Of a DNA stretch of 64,000 nt, positions 16,467-25,583 are shown piece after piece. The notes beneath the pieces are model-generated. The model did no database searches, had not been told where the DNA came from, and worked only from the letters and a program-made list of their open reading frames with translations. Positions within the stretch are counted from its first letter, which is position 1, and the number at the start of each line of letters is the position of its first letter. Position numbers and translations under genes: made by a program. This DNA is from Brevibacterium aurantiacum (GTDB taxonomy: Bacteria; Actinomycetota; Actinomycetes; Actinomycetales; Brevibacteriaceae), in assembly GCF_900169065.1 (NCBI RefSeq), contig NZ_FXZB01000017.1, positions 52,537 through 116,536 on the forward strand, read 5' to 3'.

Positions 16467-17372
16467 TCAGTCCAGCCGGGACAGGATCTCCTGCGCCTGT
16501 GAGTCCGTGATGCGTCCCAGGCCCAGAGCCTTGGCCGTGGTGGATCTGGCCAGAGCAATGTAGCTGTTGCGCGCGGACGGGTTCGACACGTTGAGACTGA
16601 ACTCACTCAATGCCGCCAGGTGCGCGCTCACTGTGCCCACGTCGCCGCGGCTGACGGGCCCGGTCAGTGCCTTCGACCCGTTCTGCAGGGTGTTCGTCAC
16701 GCTCGCATCAACGAGGGCTGTGAGCACACGTGAAGGGTCACTCACCCCCGCCTCGGCGAGCATCTCCATGGCTTCGCTGATGATCGTGATCGTGTGATTC
16801 GAGGCGTGGGTGATGGCCGCGTGGTACAGGGGCCTGTCTGCCTCGGCCACATCGATGGGTTCGGCTCCCATCTCGACGACCAGTGCCTGTCCGACCGGGC
16901 GGATCGGTGCCGGCGCGGTGACGGCAATCGTCGACTGTCGCAGCCGCGCCAAATCGACGGCGGTGCCGGTGAAGGACAGTGATGGGTGCAGGGCGATCGG
17001 CAGGGCGCCGAGGCTGGTCCCGGCTTCGAGGACATCGGTTCCATACCGGCCCGAGCAGTGGACGAGGATCTGTCCGGAATGGATCTTGGAGACCTTCACC
17101 AGACCGCTGACGAGGGATTCGATCTCATCGTCGGGGACGGCGAAGAGAAGAAGCTCGGCACGGTCTGCGATGTCGTCCGGGGGCAGGACCGGTACGCCTG
17201 GGAGCATCTCCTCTGCTCGCTGCAGGCTCGCCGCCGAGGTGGCACTGACACCGATGATCGCGTGACCGGCATCTCGCCAGGCGGCTCCGATGGTCGCCCC
17301 GACCTTTCCGCACCCGATGATGCCGATCCCCAGGCGAGGGGCGTCGTCCTGGTTCATTCCCGGGTGGCTCAT
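16467..17372 (-). CDS. DUF2520 / Rossmann-like NAD(P)-binding protein
   Basis: 301 residues. The N-terminal Rossmann motif LGIGIIGCGKVGATIG is near residues 13-28; the C-terminal all-helical DUF2520 domain contains HPSLSFTG and YHAAITHASNHTITI. It resembles ketopantoate-reductase or pyrroline-carboxylate-reductase-like oxidoreductases, but the reaction is not known. In mycobacteria the orthologue precedes panC, panD and coaX, which suggested a pantothenate role; those genes are absent here. The start codon overlaps the stop of the upstream PH-domain gene by 4 bp. Confidence 0.88.
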   Translation of the reverse strand: MSHPGMNQDDAPRLGIGIIGCGKVGATIGAAWRDAGHAIIGVSATSAASLQRAEEMLPGVPVLPPDDIADRAELLLFAVPDDEIESLVSGLVKVSKIHSGQILVHCSGRYGTDVLEAGTSLGALPIALHPSLSFTGTAVDLARLRQSTIAVTAPAPIRPVGQALVVEMGAEPIDVAEADRPLYHAAITHASNHTITIISEAMEMLAEAGVSDPSRVLTALVDASVTNTLQNGSKALTGPVSRGDVGTVSAHLAALSEFSLNVSNPSARNSYIALARSTTAKALGLGRITDSQAQEILSRLD

Positions 17373-19228
17373 AGTCTGCCTTCCTTGGCTGTGCGGGCTT
17401 CCTCGTCGTAGCGTTGCCGCGCAAGTCGAGTGCGTTCGGAATGTTCGCTGAAGAACTGCTTCGCCTCATCGACGCTCTGGTGGGTGACTCGGGGGTCGAT
17501 GGGTCCGGCCGTGGAGTGCACGGCGACCGTGCCCAGACCCAACGAGCGCATGAGCGGGCCCTGGTGGTAGCTCATCGATTGCACCCTCACGTGGGGCACG
17601 AAGTCGACGCGACGGTCGAGTACTCCCATGCGCAGCACGAGGAGGGAACCGGTCACCGCGTAGGCTCGCCGCTTCCACACCAATGGATCGATGAGTCGTG
17701 AGGAACGCGGTTGGCCGTGGAAGAGTTCTTCTGCCCTCCCCGCCTGTGGGTCCTCGGACTTGCGGTCATACATGGCAGAGCGCACCAGGGTCGCTGCGCT
17801 GATGTCGTCCGGCAGCTGCGGCTCGGGCAGTGCGAGGCCGACCATGAGCAGTGCCTGGTCGATGTCACCGACGGGCAGGAGGATGTTGGACTCACCGGAA
17901 CCGCCGGCGCTGGCGATGTTGAATTCGACCTTCCACCATCCGGCCTTCCGCCACAGCAGAGGCTGGTGGAGGCAGACGGCCTGCAGTCGGTCGAGGGGAA
18001 TGACCTTGCGGGAGGTGGAGACGAGTCCGTGGTTGACGGCCAGTCCGTTCTCTCCCAGCTTGACCACGAAGTTCGCGTTGTCCAGGTTCTTCCTGAAGGC
18101 CGAGAACGCCGTGAAGAGGCCGGGGATGACTGCGACGATCATCGGGATGAATGCCTCGGTCAGGCCCAAGACGAGCAAGGCGATCGACACTCCGATGACG
18201 AGGAGGACGACGAGGAGCGAGATGATCGTCTCCGACTTCAGCAATGAGGAGACCACGACCCGGTGCACTGGCACCCGGATGATCTCGCCTTCCTCGTTGA
18301 CGTTGGCAGAGACCTGGTAGGGAGCCAGGAGTTCGTTGATGCTCGACTCTGCCTCGTGTGAAGCGCCATCGGCCAGGGACCCGAGGCGTTTGCTCAGGCG
18401 TACGCCGATGCTGTCATCGCGACGTTCGGGCACGGTGCGATCGAGGGCAGGCTCACCGGCGATGCCGGAGACAGCACCCGTCTCACTGGAACCAGCCGAG
18501 GGATCTGCCGAGGGATCTACCGCGGGCGCATTGACGATGCCTGGAGCGGACGTTGACGCCACCTCGGCGGACTGTCCCGCGGTTGAGGTTGTCGTACCCT
18601 GCTGGGCGCCCTGCTTCTTCGCGCGGACGGCGGAGAGGAGCTCATCGCGCAAGGTTTCCGCACGCTTCTTCGACAGGTACTTCAGGGAGATATTGGAATC
18701 GGTTCCACCGGCGACATCGAAGACGAGTTCCGCCATTCCCAGAATCCTGGGCAGAAGCTTCTGCTGCAGGTCGATCGACTGCACCCGGTCGAGTCGGGCC
18801 TTACGCAGCTTCTTCGACAGCAGACCGCGCCGATAGTAGATGGCTTCGGAATCGATTCGATAGCCCATGACCTTCCACGCCATCCAGCTGAAGAGCGCGG
18901 TGATGAGGAGGATGAGGATGAGTCCACCGACCACGCCGAGGATGACGAGGGGATGGCTGCGCAGCCAACCGGCGAACCCCAGATCCACACCATCGCCCCT
19001 GGCCAGGTCCTCGATGGCGGTCTGCATGAAGTTCTGCAGACCGTAGGCGGCGGCGATGAAGATACCCACGAGCACGCCGAGGCTCTCAAGAATCGGCGTC
19101 AGCGGATGGACCCGGTGCCACACCTCGGGTGCGGCGGCACCGTGGTCAGCTGTCACACCACCGTGGTCGGGCTCCGCAGCACCGTGGTCAGCTGGTTCGT
19201 CGTTCGATCCTTCCTCGGCCATGGTCAC
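17369..19228 (-). CDS. Large bacterial PH-domain (YdbT-type) membrane protein
   Basis: 619 residues. An acidic N-terminal tail with repeated DHG units precedes two or more pairs of transmembrane helices (around 45-65, 88-112, 320-365). Soluble bacterial PH (bPH2) domains lie between them, recognisable by YYRRGLLSKKLRKARLDRVQSIDL and RRAYAVTGSLLVLRMGVLD. A low-complexity linker rich in Ala, Ser and Pro lies around 205-270. Together with the next smaller gene it forms the usual YdbS/YdbT pair, implicated in membrane stress or bacteriocin resistance in Bacillus. GTG at 19228 overlaps the preceding stop by 4 bp; ATG at 19222 is an alternative. Confidence 0.85.
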   Translation of the reverse strand: MTMAEEGSNDEPADHGAAEPDHGGVTADHGAAAPEVWHRVHPLTPILESLGVLVGIFIAAAYGLQNFMQTAIEDLARGDGVDLGFAGWLRSHPLVILGVVGGLILILLITALFSWMAWKVMGYRIDSEAIYYRRGLLSKKLRKARLDRVQSIDLQQKLLPRILGMAELVFDVAGGTDSNISLKYLSKKRAETLRDELLSAVRAKKQGAQQGTTTSTAGQSAEVASTSAPGIVNAPAVDPSADPSAGSSETGAVSGIAGEPALDRTVPERRDDSIGVRLSKRLGSLADGASHEAESSINELLAPYQVSANVNEEGEIIRVPVHRVVVSSLLKSETIISLLVVLLVIGVSIALLVLGLTEAFIPMIVAVIPGLFTAFSAFRKNLDNANFVVKLGENGLAVNHGLVSTSRKVIPLDRLQAVCLHQPLLWRKAGWWKVEFNIASAGGSGESNILLPVGDIDQALLMVGLALPEPQLPDDISAATLVRSAMYDRKSEDPQAGRAEELFHGQPRSSRLIDPLVWKRRAYAVTGSLLVLRMGVLDRRVDFVPHVRVQSMSYHQGPLMRSLGLGTVAVHSTAGPIDPRVTHQSVDEAKQFFSEHSERTRLARQRYDEEARTAKEGRL

Positions 19229-19725
19229 AGTCCTGCCAAGTTGGCCTGGCCCAGGCCGGCGAGGCTGTCGCGCAGGCGATCGGCCTCTGCCCGGGGCAGA
19301 CCCGGAATGGTGGCGTCTGTGGACGCCGAGGCGGTGTGCAGCTTCACGGTGGCCAGGCCGAACATCCGATCGATGGGCCCGGCATCCACGTCGACGAACT
19401 GCAGTCGGCCATACGGGACGACCGTGGCTTTGTGGAACATGATTCCTCGCCGGATGAGGAGGTCATCTGCCCTCTCCGCGTAGCCGATGGCCTTGGCCTG
19501 GCGGAGGGTGATGACGATGAGGAAGACGGTGAATGCCACGAGCACGGCCCAGATCGCATGCAGCCATGGCACCTCGGAGGTGAAGATGATGGCGAAGACG
19601 AGTGCCACGATGATCATCGGAACGAGGATCGTCAGTGTCGCGATCGTCTCCTTTACTCCGTATTTGGGGCTGACCCTGTTGAAGTCGGCATCTGTTCCGG
19701 ACAGATAGTTGAATTCGCGGCTCAT
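19225..19725 (-). CDS. Small bacterial PH-domain (YdbS-type) membrane protein
   Basis: 166 residues with two transmembrane helices (about 27-49 and 54-76) followed by one bPH2 domain, recognisable by LLIRRGIMFHKATVVPYGRLQFVDV. It is the small partner of the large PH-domain protein encoded immediately downstream (4-bp overlap at 19225-19228) and overlaps the DUF3180 gene upstream by 4 bp. The arrangement indicates a single transcript from folE through DUF2520. The molecular role is unknown; the two proteins probably form a membrane complex. Confidence 0.87.
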   Translation of the reverse strand: MSREFNYLSGTDADFNRVSPKYGVKETIATLTILVPMIIVALVFAIIFTSEVPWLHAIWAVLVAFTVFLIVITLRQAKAIGYAERADDLLIRRGIMFHKATVVPYGRLQFVDVDAGPIDRMFGLATVKLHTASASTDATIPGLPRAEADRLRDSLAGLGQANLAGL

Positions 19726-20183
19726 GCTGCTTCAGCTCCTGGTGGGTCTTGAGGGGGCAGTGCGCAGAAGCTCTCGACGATCAGGCCGACGATCATCAAC
19801 GCTGCGGCTGACACCATAGCGAAAAGCATACCTGCCGCCAAATCATTGCGGATGCCCGGTGCTGACAGGAAATAGTAGGCCGCATTTCCCATATACCATC
19901 CGGCTAATCCTGCCCCTGTCAGGGCGCTGGCCTTGGCCATGACAGCTACGCGGGCTGCTTGCAGCGAGTCGATCTCTTTGGTGCGGTCGCCTTCGTTCCA
20001 CTTCTTGATCGGCCAGCCCAGGACCAGCAGGACCGCAGCGAGAATGAGCATCCCGATGATGGCGAACCAGGGCAGTCCCGGCAGGGAGAACCCTTGGCTT
20101 TCGAGCAGAACGTCGACCACCGGCGCCAGCACCGCACCGATGACGGCCCAGATGACGAGAGTGCCCGACGAAGTTCGCTGCAT
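19722..20183 (-). CDS. DUF3180 membrane protein
   Basis: 153 residues from ATG at 20183 (MQRTSSGTLVIWAVIGAVLAPVVD), with TTGGAG just upstream. Four hydrophobic segments are visible, at about 8-26, 35-55, 88-112 and 117-138. The family is restricted to actinobacteria and lies directly after folK in many genomes, as it does here. No biochemical function is established. The longer frame to 20306 has no similarity in its N-terminal part and covers the end of folBK. Confidence 0.88.
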   Translation of the reverse strand: MQRTSSGTLVIWAVIGAVLAPVVDVLLESQGFSLPGLPWFAIIGMLILAAVLLVLGWPIKKWNEGDRTKEIDSLQAARVAVMAKASALTGAGLAGWYMGNAAYYFLSAPGIRNDLAAGMLFAMVSAAALMIVGLIVESFCALPPQDPPGAEAA

Positions 20184-20211
20184 AGCTCCAAGTCTCTCAA
20201 ACCCTGGGCAC

Positions 20212-21138
20212 TTATGGTGCCGGGATTCGCGTGATTTCCTGGTCTCCCAGCTCGGCGAGGACCGCAGCGATCGGCTGCGGACCGGTGGGCGTGAGAATTT
20301 CCACATTCTCGTCGAGTTCGGCCCAGGGGGCGAGGACGAAGGCTCGTTCGTGTGCCCGCGGATGCGGCAGTGTCAGTGCTTCGGTGTCGAGCACGACCTC
20401 ACCGTTGTCGGTGACGAAGCGAATCAGATCGATGTCGAGGGTCCGCGGCCCCCACCGCAGTTCTCGGGTCCGTCCGCAGGCGACCTCGATTCCCTGCGCC
20501 ACAGCCAAGAGCTCGGCGGCGGGAAGGCTGGTGGTCACGATGAGTCCCAGGTTGAGGAAGTCGTTCTGTTCGACTCCGCCCCAAGGCGCGGTGCGGTATA
20601 GCGACGATCGCCTCCGCACCGCGATCTTGGGGTGCCGGTCGAGCGCGGCAACCGCCTGGTCGAGCGTGTCCGCAGCGTCGCCGAGGTTGGCCCCCAGATT
20701 GAGGTATGCCTCGTGCTCGCCCGGTGCGGTTCCACCGACCACTCCCCCTGGTGGGGTGGCACTGACCTCGGCATCGTTGCGGGAGCGGTTGACGGTGACG
20801 CTGACGTCGTTGAAGCTGCGTTCAATCGGGGCGCCGGGTTTGTGGACGACGACCTCGACGTATTCGGCAAGGGTCAGACAGTGATCAGCGATCGTCGACC
20901 CCAGGGTCTCGATGAGGTCGAAGGTGTTGTCCTCCACGATGTGTGCAACGTCCTCGGCCAGTTCCCCGTAGTGGATCGTGTCCACGATGTCGTCGCTGGC
21001 AGCGGCTCGGGACACCGAGGTGTGCAGGGTGACATCGATGACGAAGTCCTGACCCTCACGCTTCTCGAAGTCGAAGACCCCATGGTTGCCGCGCACGGTC
21101 AGGCCACGCAGCTCAATTCGATCCCGTTGACCGCTCAT
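20212..21138 (-). CDS. folBK: Fused dihydroneopterin aldolase / hydroxymethyldihydropterin pyrophosphokinase
   Basis: 308 residues. Residues 1-120 are FolB (LRGLTVRGNHGVFDFEKREGQ, catalytic Glu/Tyr region and the Lys in VVVHKPGAP); 140-308 are FolK (AYLNLGANLGD, RTAPWGGVEQNDFLN, RWGPRTLDIDLI and LPHPRAHERAFVL). A Gly/Pro linker joins them. The protein would convert dihydroneopterin to the hydroxymethyl pterin and activate it with pyrophosphate, two consecutive steps of folate synthesis. In mycobacteria the two are separate adjacent genes, so this is a lineage-specific fusion. It overlaps folP by 4 bp. Confidence 0.94.
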   Translation of the reverse strand: MSGQRDRIELRGLTVRGNHGVFDFEKREGQDFVIDVTLHTSVSRAAASDDIVDTIHYGELAEDVAHIVEDNTFDLIETLGSTIADHCLTLAEYVEVVVHKPGAPIERSFNDVSVTVNRSRNDAEVSATPPGGVVGGTAPGEHEAYLNLGANLGDAADTLDQAVAALDRHPKIAVRRRSSLYRTAPWGGVEQNDFLNLGLIVTTSLPAAELLAVAQGIEVACGRTRELRWGPRTLDIDLIRFVTDNGEVVLDTEALTLPHPRAHERAFVLAPWAELDENVEILTPTGPQPIAAVLAELGDQEITRIPAP

Positions 21139-22010
21139 GCTCGGCCCTCGTCCAAGGAGGCCTCTGAGGCTTCTGAGGCTTCAGTCGAGGCATGTGAGTT
21201 CACGGCGTCGAGGACCTTGGCAGCGATCGCCGAGGTGGTGGGTTCGTGGACCCGTACCGCCCATGCTCCAGCTTTGGCCGACAGCGCCGAGATCGCGGCA
21301 GTGGCCTGATCCTTCGCCGATTCCTCGGCGAGTTTCGGATCCTCCGGGGAGAGCAGGGTGGAGATGAATCGTTTGCGGCTGGCCGCGACGAGGAGACGGT
21401 GATCCAGGTTCGCGAATTCGTCGAGGGCCGCGAGGATCTGCCAGTTGTGTTCGGCGTTCTTCGAAAACCCCAGGCCGGGATCGAGGATGAGGTTCTCCAG
21501 CTTCACCCCGACGGCCACGGCTTCGTCGATTCTCGTCTTCAGCTCCGCGATCACCTCGGCGACGACATCGTCGTAGTGGAAGGACGCCGATGCGCGATCG
21601 AGGTACCCGCGCCAGTGCATGAGCACGACGGGGGCAGCTGTCTCCGAGGCAACGGCCAGCATCGTCGGATCGGAGAGTCCGGCTGAGACGTCGTTGATGA
21701 TGTGGGCGCCGGCATTCAGTGACGCCTCGGCGACCGTGGCTCGCATGGTGTCGACGCTGATGGTCGCCCCCGCTGCTGCCAGCTCACGGATGACGGGAAC
21801 GACGCGGCGCAGCTCTTCGGCCTCATCGACGCGAACAGAGCCCGGGCGGGTGGACTCGCCGCCGACGTCGATGATGTCGGCGCCGGAATCCAGCAGTTCG
21901 AGGCCGTGGGCGATGGCCGAGTCGTGATCGAAGTAGCGACCGCCGTCTGAGAAGGAGTCGGGCGTGACATTGAGTACGCCCATGATCTTGGTACGTTCCG
22001 GTGTGGGCAT
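21135..22010 (-). CDS. folP: Dihydropteroate synthase
   Basis: 291 residues, TIM barrel. The signature motifs are MGVLNVTPDSFSDGG (residues 10-24) and DIIDVGGESTRPGS (about 45-58); VNDVSAGL-type and DPGLGFSKNAEHNW segments follow. It joins p-aminobenzoate to the activated pterin and is the sulfonamide target. The last 15 residues form a short repetitive tail (SEASEASEAS) from tandem TCTGAGGCT-like triplets, which is not part of the fold. The gene is 9 bp downstream of folE and overlaps folBK by 4 bp. Confidence 0.96.
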   Translation of the reverse strand: MPTPERTKIMGVLNVTPDSFSDGGRYFDHDSAIAHGLELLDSGADIIDVGGESTRPGSVRVDEAEELRRVVPVIRELAAAGATISVDTMRATVAEASLNAGAHIINDVSAGLSDPTMLAVASETAAPVVLMHWRGYLDRASASFHYDDVVAEVIAELKTRIDEAVAVGVKLENLILDPGLGFSKNAEHNWQILAALDEFANLDHRLLVAASRKRFISTLLSPEDPKLAEESAKDQATAAISALSAKAGAWAVRVHEPTTSAIAAKVLDAVNSHASTEASEASEASLDEGRA

Positions 22011-22019
22011 GTGAGACCT

Positions 22020-22643
22020 CTACCTCCGGAGGATCAGACTCATGGCTTCTGCTCGCGATGCCGTCTCGCGCAGCTGCCCGCGCACCGCCGAGGTGATGGT
22101 CGAGGCGCCCGGCTTGCGGACTCCTCGCATGGTCATGCACAGATGTTCTGCCTCGACGACGACGATCGCGCCCTGCGGCTCGAGGTGTTCGACGAGCGCA
22201 TCGGCGATCTGAGTCGTCAGCCGCTCCTGGACCTGGGGCCGCCGAGCATAGATCTCAACCAGCCGCGCCAGTTTGGACAGCCCGGTGACCTTGCCGTTCT
22301 TGCTCGGGATGTAGCCGATGTGAGCGACTCCGTGGAACGGCACCAGGTGGTGTTCGCACGTCGAGTACAGGTCGATGTCGCGCACGAGGACCATCTCCTC
22401 GTGACTGATGTCGAAGGTCACGCCCAGCACTTCGGATGGGTCCCGGTGGAGCCCGGCGAAGACCTCTTCATAGGCACGCGCGACCCTGTCTGGGGTTTCG
22501 ACCAGACCTTCACGGTCAGGATCCTCGCCGACGGCGATGAGGATCTCTCGCACTGCGGCGGCGATCCTCGCCTGATCGACCTTGTTGCCGGTACCGGCAG
22601 GAGCCTCACCGAGGATCTCCGGTACCCCTTCGAGCTCAGACAT
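22020..22643 (-). CDS. folE: GTP cyclohydrolase I
   Basis: 207 residues. The zinc- and substrate-binding motifs are intact: Cys and His in [38 protein letters not shown], and the second Cys in [12 protein letters not shown]. It makes dihydroneopterin triphosphate, the first step of folate synthesis. The ATG shares its A with the ftsH stop codon (TGATG), so translation is coupled to ftsH. Synteny ftsH-folE-folP-folB-folK is standard for actinobacteria. Confidence 0.96.
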   Translation of the reverse strand: MSELEGVPEILGEAPAGTGNKVDQARIAAAVREILIAVGEDPDREGLVETPDRVARAYEEVFAGLHRDPSEVLGVTFDISHEEMVLVRDIDLYSTCEHHLVPFHGVAHIGYIPSKNGKVTGLSKLARLVEIYARRPQVQERLTTQIADALVEHLEPQGAIVVVEAEHLCMTMRGVRKPGASTITSAVRGQLRETASRAEAMSLILRR

Positions 22644-24817
22644 CAGTAGCCGCTCTCCCTGCCGCCGTCGGAATTGTCCGGGCCACCTGGATTCGTCGGA
22701 CCCTCAGGACCGGTGCCGGGTGCGCCGTGTGGACCGGTCGGTCCGGTCGGATCATTGGGGTTGATCGGACCCGTGGGGTTGTGCGGAACGTGAGGTCCGT
22801 TCACACCCGTCGGACCGGCGCCCGGTACGTCGGTGGTGTCGACTTCCGAGTTGCCGTGGCCCTTGCCGCTGCGGTCGCCGCTGAGCGGTGCCGGCGGATC
22901 GATCGGGCCGCGTTCGGATACCGGACGTTCATCGTTGGCCAGCCACACATCGCGTGTGGGGCGCTTGACGATGGGGGTGAAGATCTCAGCCAAAGCCGCC
23001 TGATCGAGGGTCTCTCGCTCGAGCAGCTGGTAGGCGAGGTCGTCGAGAACGTCGCGGTTGTGCGTCAGCGCCCAGTAGGCGTCGGCGTGGGCTGCGTCGA
23101 TGATCTCTCGGACCTCACGGTCGATCGAGGACAGCGTTGCGTCACCGTACTCGTCTCCCCCGCCGTAGCCGCGTCCGGCAAATGGTTCGCCCTGGTCATC
23201 GCCGATCTTGACCATGCCCAGTTTGTCGCTCATGCCGTATTGGGTGACCATCTTGCGGGCGATGTTCGTCGCCTTCTCGATGTCGTTGCTGGCGCCGGTG
23301 GTGGGGTCGTGGAAAACGACTTCCTCGGCGACTCGGCCGCCCATGGCGTAGGCCAGCTGGTCGAGGAGTTCGTTGCGGGTCGTGGAGTACTTGTCCTCGC
23401 TCGGCATGACCATTGTGTAGCCCAGGGCTCGACCGCGAGGCAGGATCGTGACCTTGGTGACCGGGTCGGTCTGGTTCATCGCCGCAGCCACCAGGGCGTG
23501 TCCGCCCTCGTGGTAGGCGGTGATGAGGCGTTCTTTGTCGTTCATCAGACGGGTCCGCTTCTGCGGTCCGGCGATGACGCGGTCGATGGCCTCATCGAGG
23601 ATGCGGTTGTCGATGACCTTCGAGTTCTCACGCGCGGTCAGCAGGGCTGCCTCGTTGAGGACGTTGGCCAGGTCAGCACCGGAGAAGCCGGGAGTGCGTT
23701 TGGCGATCTGTCCCAGGTCCACATCGTCCGCGAGCGGTTTGCCTTCGGAGTGGACCTCGAGGATGTGCTCACGGCCCTTCATGTCCGGGGCCTCGACAGG
23801 GATCTGACGGTCGAAGCGGCCGGGGCGCAGAAGTGCGGGGTCGAGCACGTCGGGACGGTTGGTCGCGGCGATGAGGATGACGTTGGTCTTGACGTCGAAG
23901 CCGTCCATTTCGACCAGAAGCTGGTTGAGTGTCTGCTCGCGCTCGTCGTGGCCGCCGCCCATGCCGGCACCGCGCTGGCGGCCGACGGCGTCGATCTCAT
24001 CGATGAAGATGATGCAGGGGGCGTTGGTCTTGGCCTGCTCGAACAGGTCGCGCACACGTGAGGCGCCGACACCGACGTACATTTCGACGAAGTCCGAACC
24101 AGAGATCGAGTAGAAGGGAACGCCTGCTTCACCGGCCACAGCCTTCGCGAGCAGGGTCTTACCGGTACCGGGCTGACCGTAGAGGAGGACACCCTTGGGG
24201 ATCTTGGCACCGACGGCTTTGAACTTCTCCGGTTCGGCCAGGAACTCCTTGATCTCTTCGAGCTCTTCGAGAGCCTCGTCGACTCCGGCGACGTCCTTGA
24301 AGGTGACGTCCGGATTCTCCTTGTTGACCAGCTTCGCCTTCGATTTGCCGAAGTTCATCATCTTCCCGCCCGACATCTGCGAGATGAGGAACCAGAAGAC
24401 AACGAAGATGATGACGAAGGGGATCAGAGTTCCCAGCAGGGACATGAGCCAGCTCTGCTTGGGCACCTCGTCGGTGTAGCCCTTGCTGGGCTCGGCCGAG
24501 TCCACGGCCTTGACGATCTGCTCTCCACGCTGCTCCACGTAGAAGAACTGGACCTTCTTGCCGAAGTCCTGGTCGTCGATGGTGAGGTCGTCCTTGAGGG
24601 TCAGGTCGACGCGCTGATCCTTGTCGACGATCTTCGCCTGTTCGACCTTGTCGTCTTGGAGAAGCTCGAGACCTTTCTGGGTGTCGATCTGGCTGAATCC
24701 GACTCGGCTGAAGAGCAGAGCACCAATGGACACTACGAGGAGTGCCAGAACGATCCAGACCAATGGGCCTTTCGTCGCCTTGTTGAGCAGTGGGCGACGC
24801 TTATTCGACTCGGCCAT
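22643..24817 (-). CDS. ftsH: ATP-dependent zinc metalloprotease FtsH
   Basis: 724 residues. Two transmembrane helices (about 17-37 and 125-147) flank a small extracytoplasmic domain. The AAA module has Walker A GQPGTGKT near 205 and second region of homology [21 protein letters not shown]. The protease has HEGGH near 430 as zinc ligands. It degrades membrane and regulatory proteins. The C-terminus (about 660-724) is an unusual low-complexity tail of Gly-Pro-Thr and Asn-Pro repeats. It is the first gene of the fol run. Confidence 0.97.
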   Translation of the reverse strand: MAESNKRRPLLNKATKGPLVWIVLALLVVSIGALLFSRVGFSQIDTQKGLELLQDDKVEQAKIVDKDQRVDLTLKDDLTIDDQDFGKKVQFFYVEQRGEQIVKAVDSAEPSKGYTDEVPKQSWLMSLLGTLIPFVIIFVVFWFLISQMSGGKMMNFGKSKAKLVNKENPDVTFKDVAGVDEALEELEEIKEFLAEPEKFKAVGAKIPKGVLLYGQPGTGKTLLAKAVAGEAGVPFYSISGSDFVEMYVGVGASRVRDLFEQAKTNAPCIIFIDEIDAVGRQRGAGMGGGHDEREQTLNQLLVEMDGFDVKTNVILIAATNRPDVLDPALLRPGRFDRQIPVEAPDMKGREHILEVHSEGKPLADDVDLGQIAKRTPGFSGADLANVLNEAALLTARENSKVIDNRILDEAIDRVIAGPQKRTRLMNDKERLITAYHEGGHALVAAAMNQTDPVTKVTILPRGRALGYTMVMPSEDKYSTTRNELLDQLAYAMGGRVAEEVVFHDPTTGASNDIEKATNIARKMVTQYGMSDKLGMVKIGDDQGEPFAGRGYGGGDEYGDATLSSIDREVREIIDAAHADAYWALTHNRDVLDDLAYQLLERETLDQAALAEIFTPIVKRPTRDVWLANDERPVSERGPIDPPAPLSGDRSGKGHGNSEVDTTDVPGAGPTGVNGPHVPHNPTGPINPNDPTGPTGPHGAPGTGPEGPTNPGGPDNSDGGRESGY

Positions 24818-24984
24818 AAGTCCTCTCAGGAAAAAGATGTGGGCAACCTGTTCAGGCTACCGAGGCTGCCTGGGAACATCCCCCACAGCCTAATACCTCG
24901 CACTGACATAGCTCGAATGCACCCGGTTTTGTTCCCGGGTGCAGCGAGCTCTCAGCCAATGCGCGGAACGCTCATGCGTTGGGT

Positions 24985-25536
24985 TCAGCTGTAGACGTGC
25001 TGAGCCAGAGTGGCGACGAACGGAACGTTGCGGTACTTCTCCGCGTAGTCGAGTCCGTAGCCGATGACGAATTCGTTGGGCACATCGAAGCCGATGTACT
25101 TGACGTCGATGTCGACCTTGACGGCTTCTGGTTTCCGCAGCATCGTGCAGATCTCGACGGTCGCTGCTCCACGTGAGCGCAGGTTCTGGACCAGCCAGGA
25201 CAGGGTCAGGCCTGAGTCGATGATGTCCTCGACGATGAGCACGTGGCGATCCGAGAGATCCGTGTCGAGGTCCTTGAGGATGCGCACGACACCGGAGGAT
25301 TTGGTTCCCGAACCGTAGGAGGAGACGGCCATCCAGTCCATGGTGACCGGCGAGTGGATCGCACGGGCCAGGTCCGCCATGACCATGACGGCACCTTTGA
25401 GGACACCGACGAGGAGAATGTCCTTGCCCTTGTAGTCTTCATCGATGGCGGTTGCCAGTTCAACGAGTCGTGCGGCTATCTGTTCTTCCGAGACAAGCAC
25501 TTTTTCGATGTCATTGCCGAGATCGTTGATGTCCAC
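24985..25536 (-). CDS. hpt: Hypoxanthine phosphoribosyltransferase
   Basis: 183 residues from GTG at 25536 (VDINDLGNDIEKVLVSEEQ); GAGGAG lies about 13 bases upstream. The PRPP-binding motif VLIVEDIIDSGLTL is at about 104-117, and the purine-contact region DVPNEFVIGYGLDY is near the C-terminus. It salvages hypoxanthine and guanine to IMP and GMP. The open frame continues much further upstream but there it overlaps the MFS gene in another frame. In mycobacteria tilS is directly upstream of hpt; here a transporter and an amidohydrolase lie between. Confidence 0.94.
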   Translation of the reverse strand: MDINDLGNDIEKVLVSEEQIAARLVELATAIDEDYKGKDILLVGVLKGAVMVMADLARAIHSPVTMDWMAVSSYGSGTKSSGVVRILKDLDTDLSDRHVLIVEDIIDSGLTLSWLVQNLRSRGAATVEICTMLRKPEAVKVDIDVKYIGFDVPNEFVIGYGLDYAEKYRNVPFVATLAQHVYS

Positions 25537-25583
25537 TGCAGTCGTTTCTCCTCGCTTGGGGTGGGGTGTGTCTCCATTATGAT

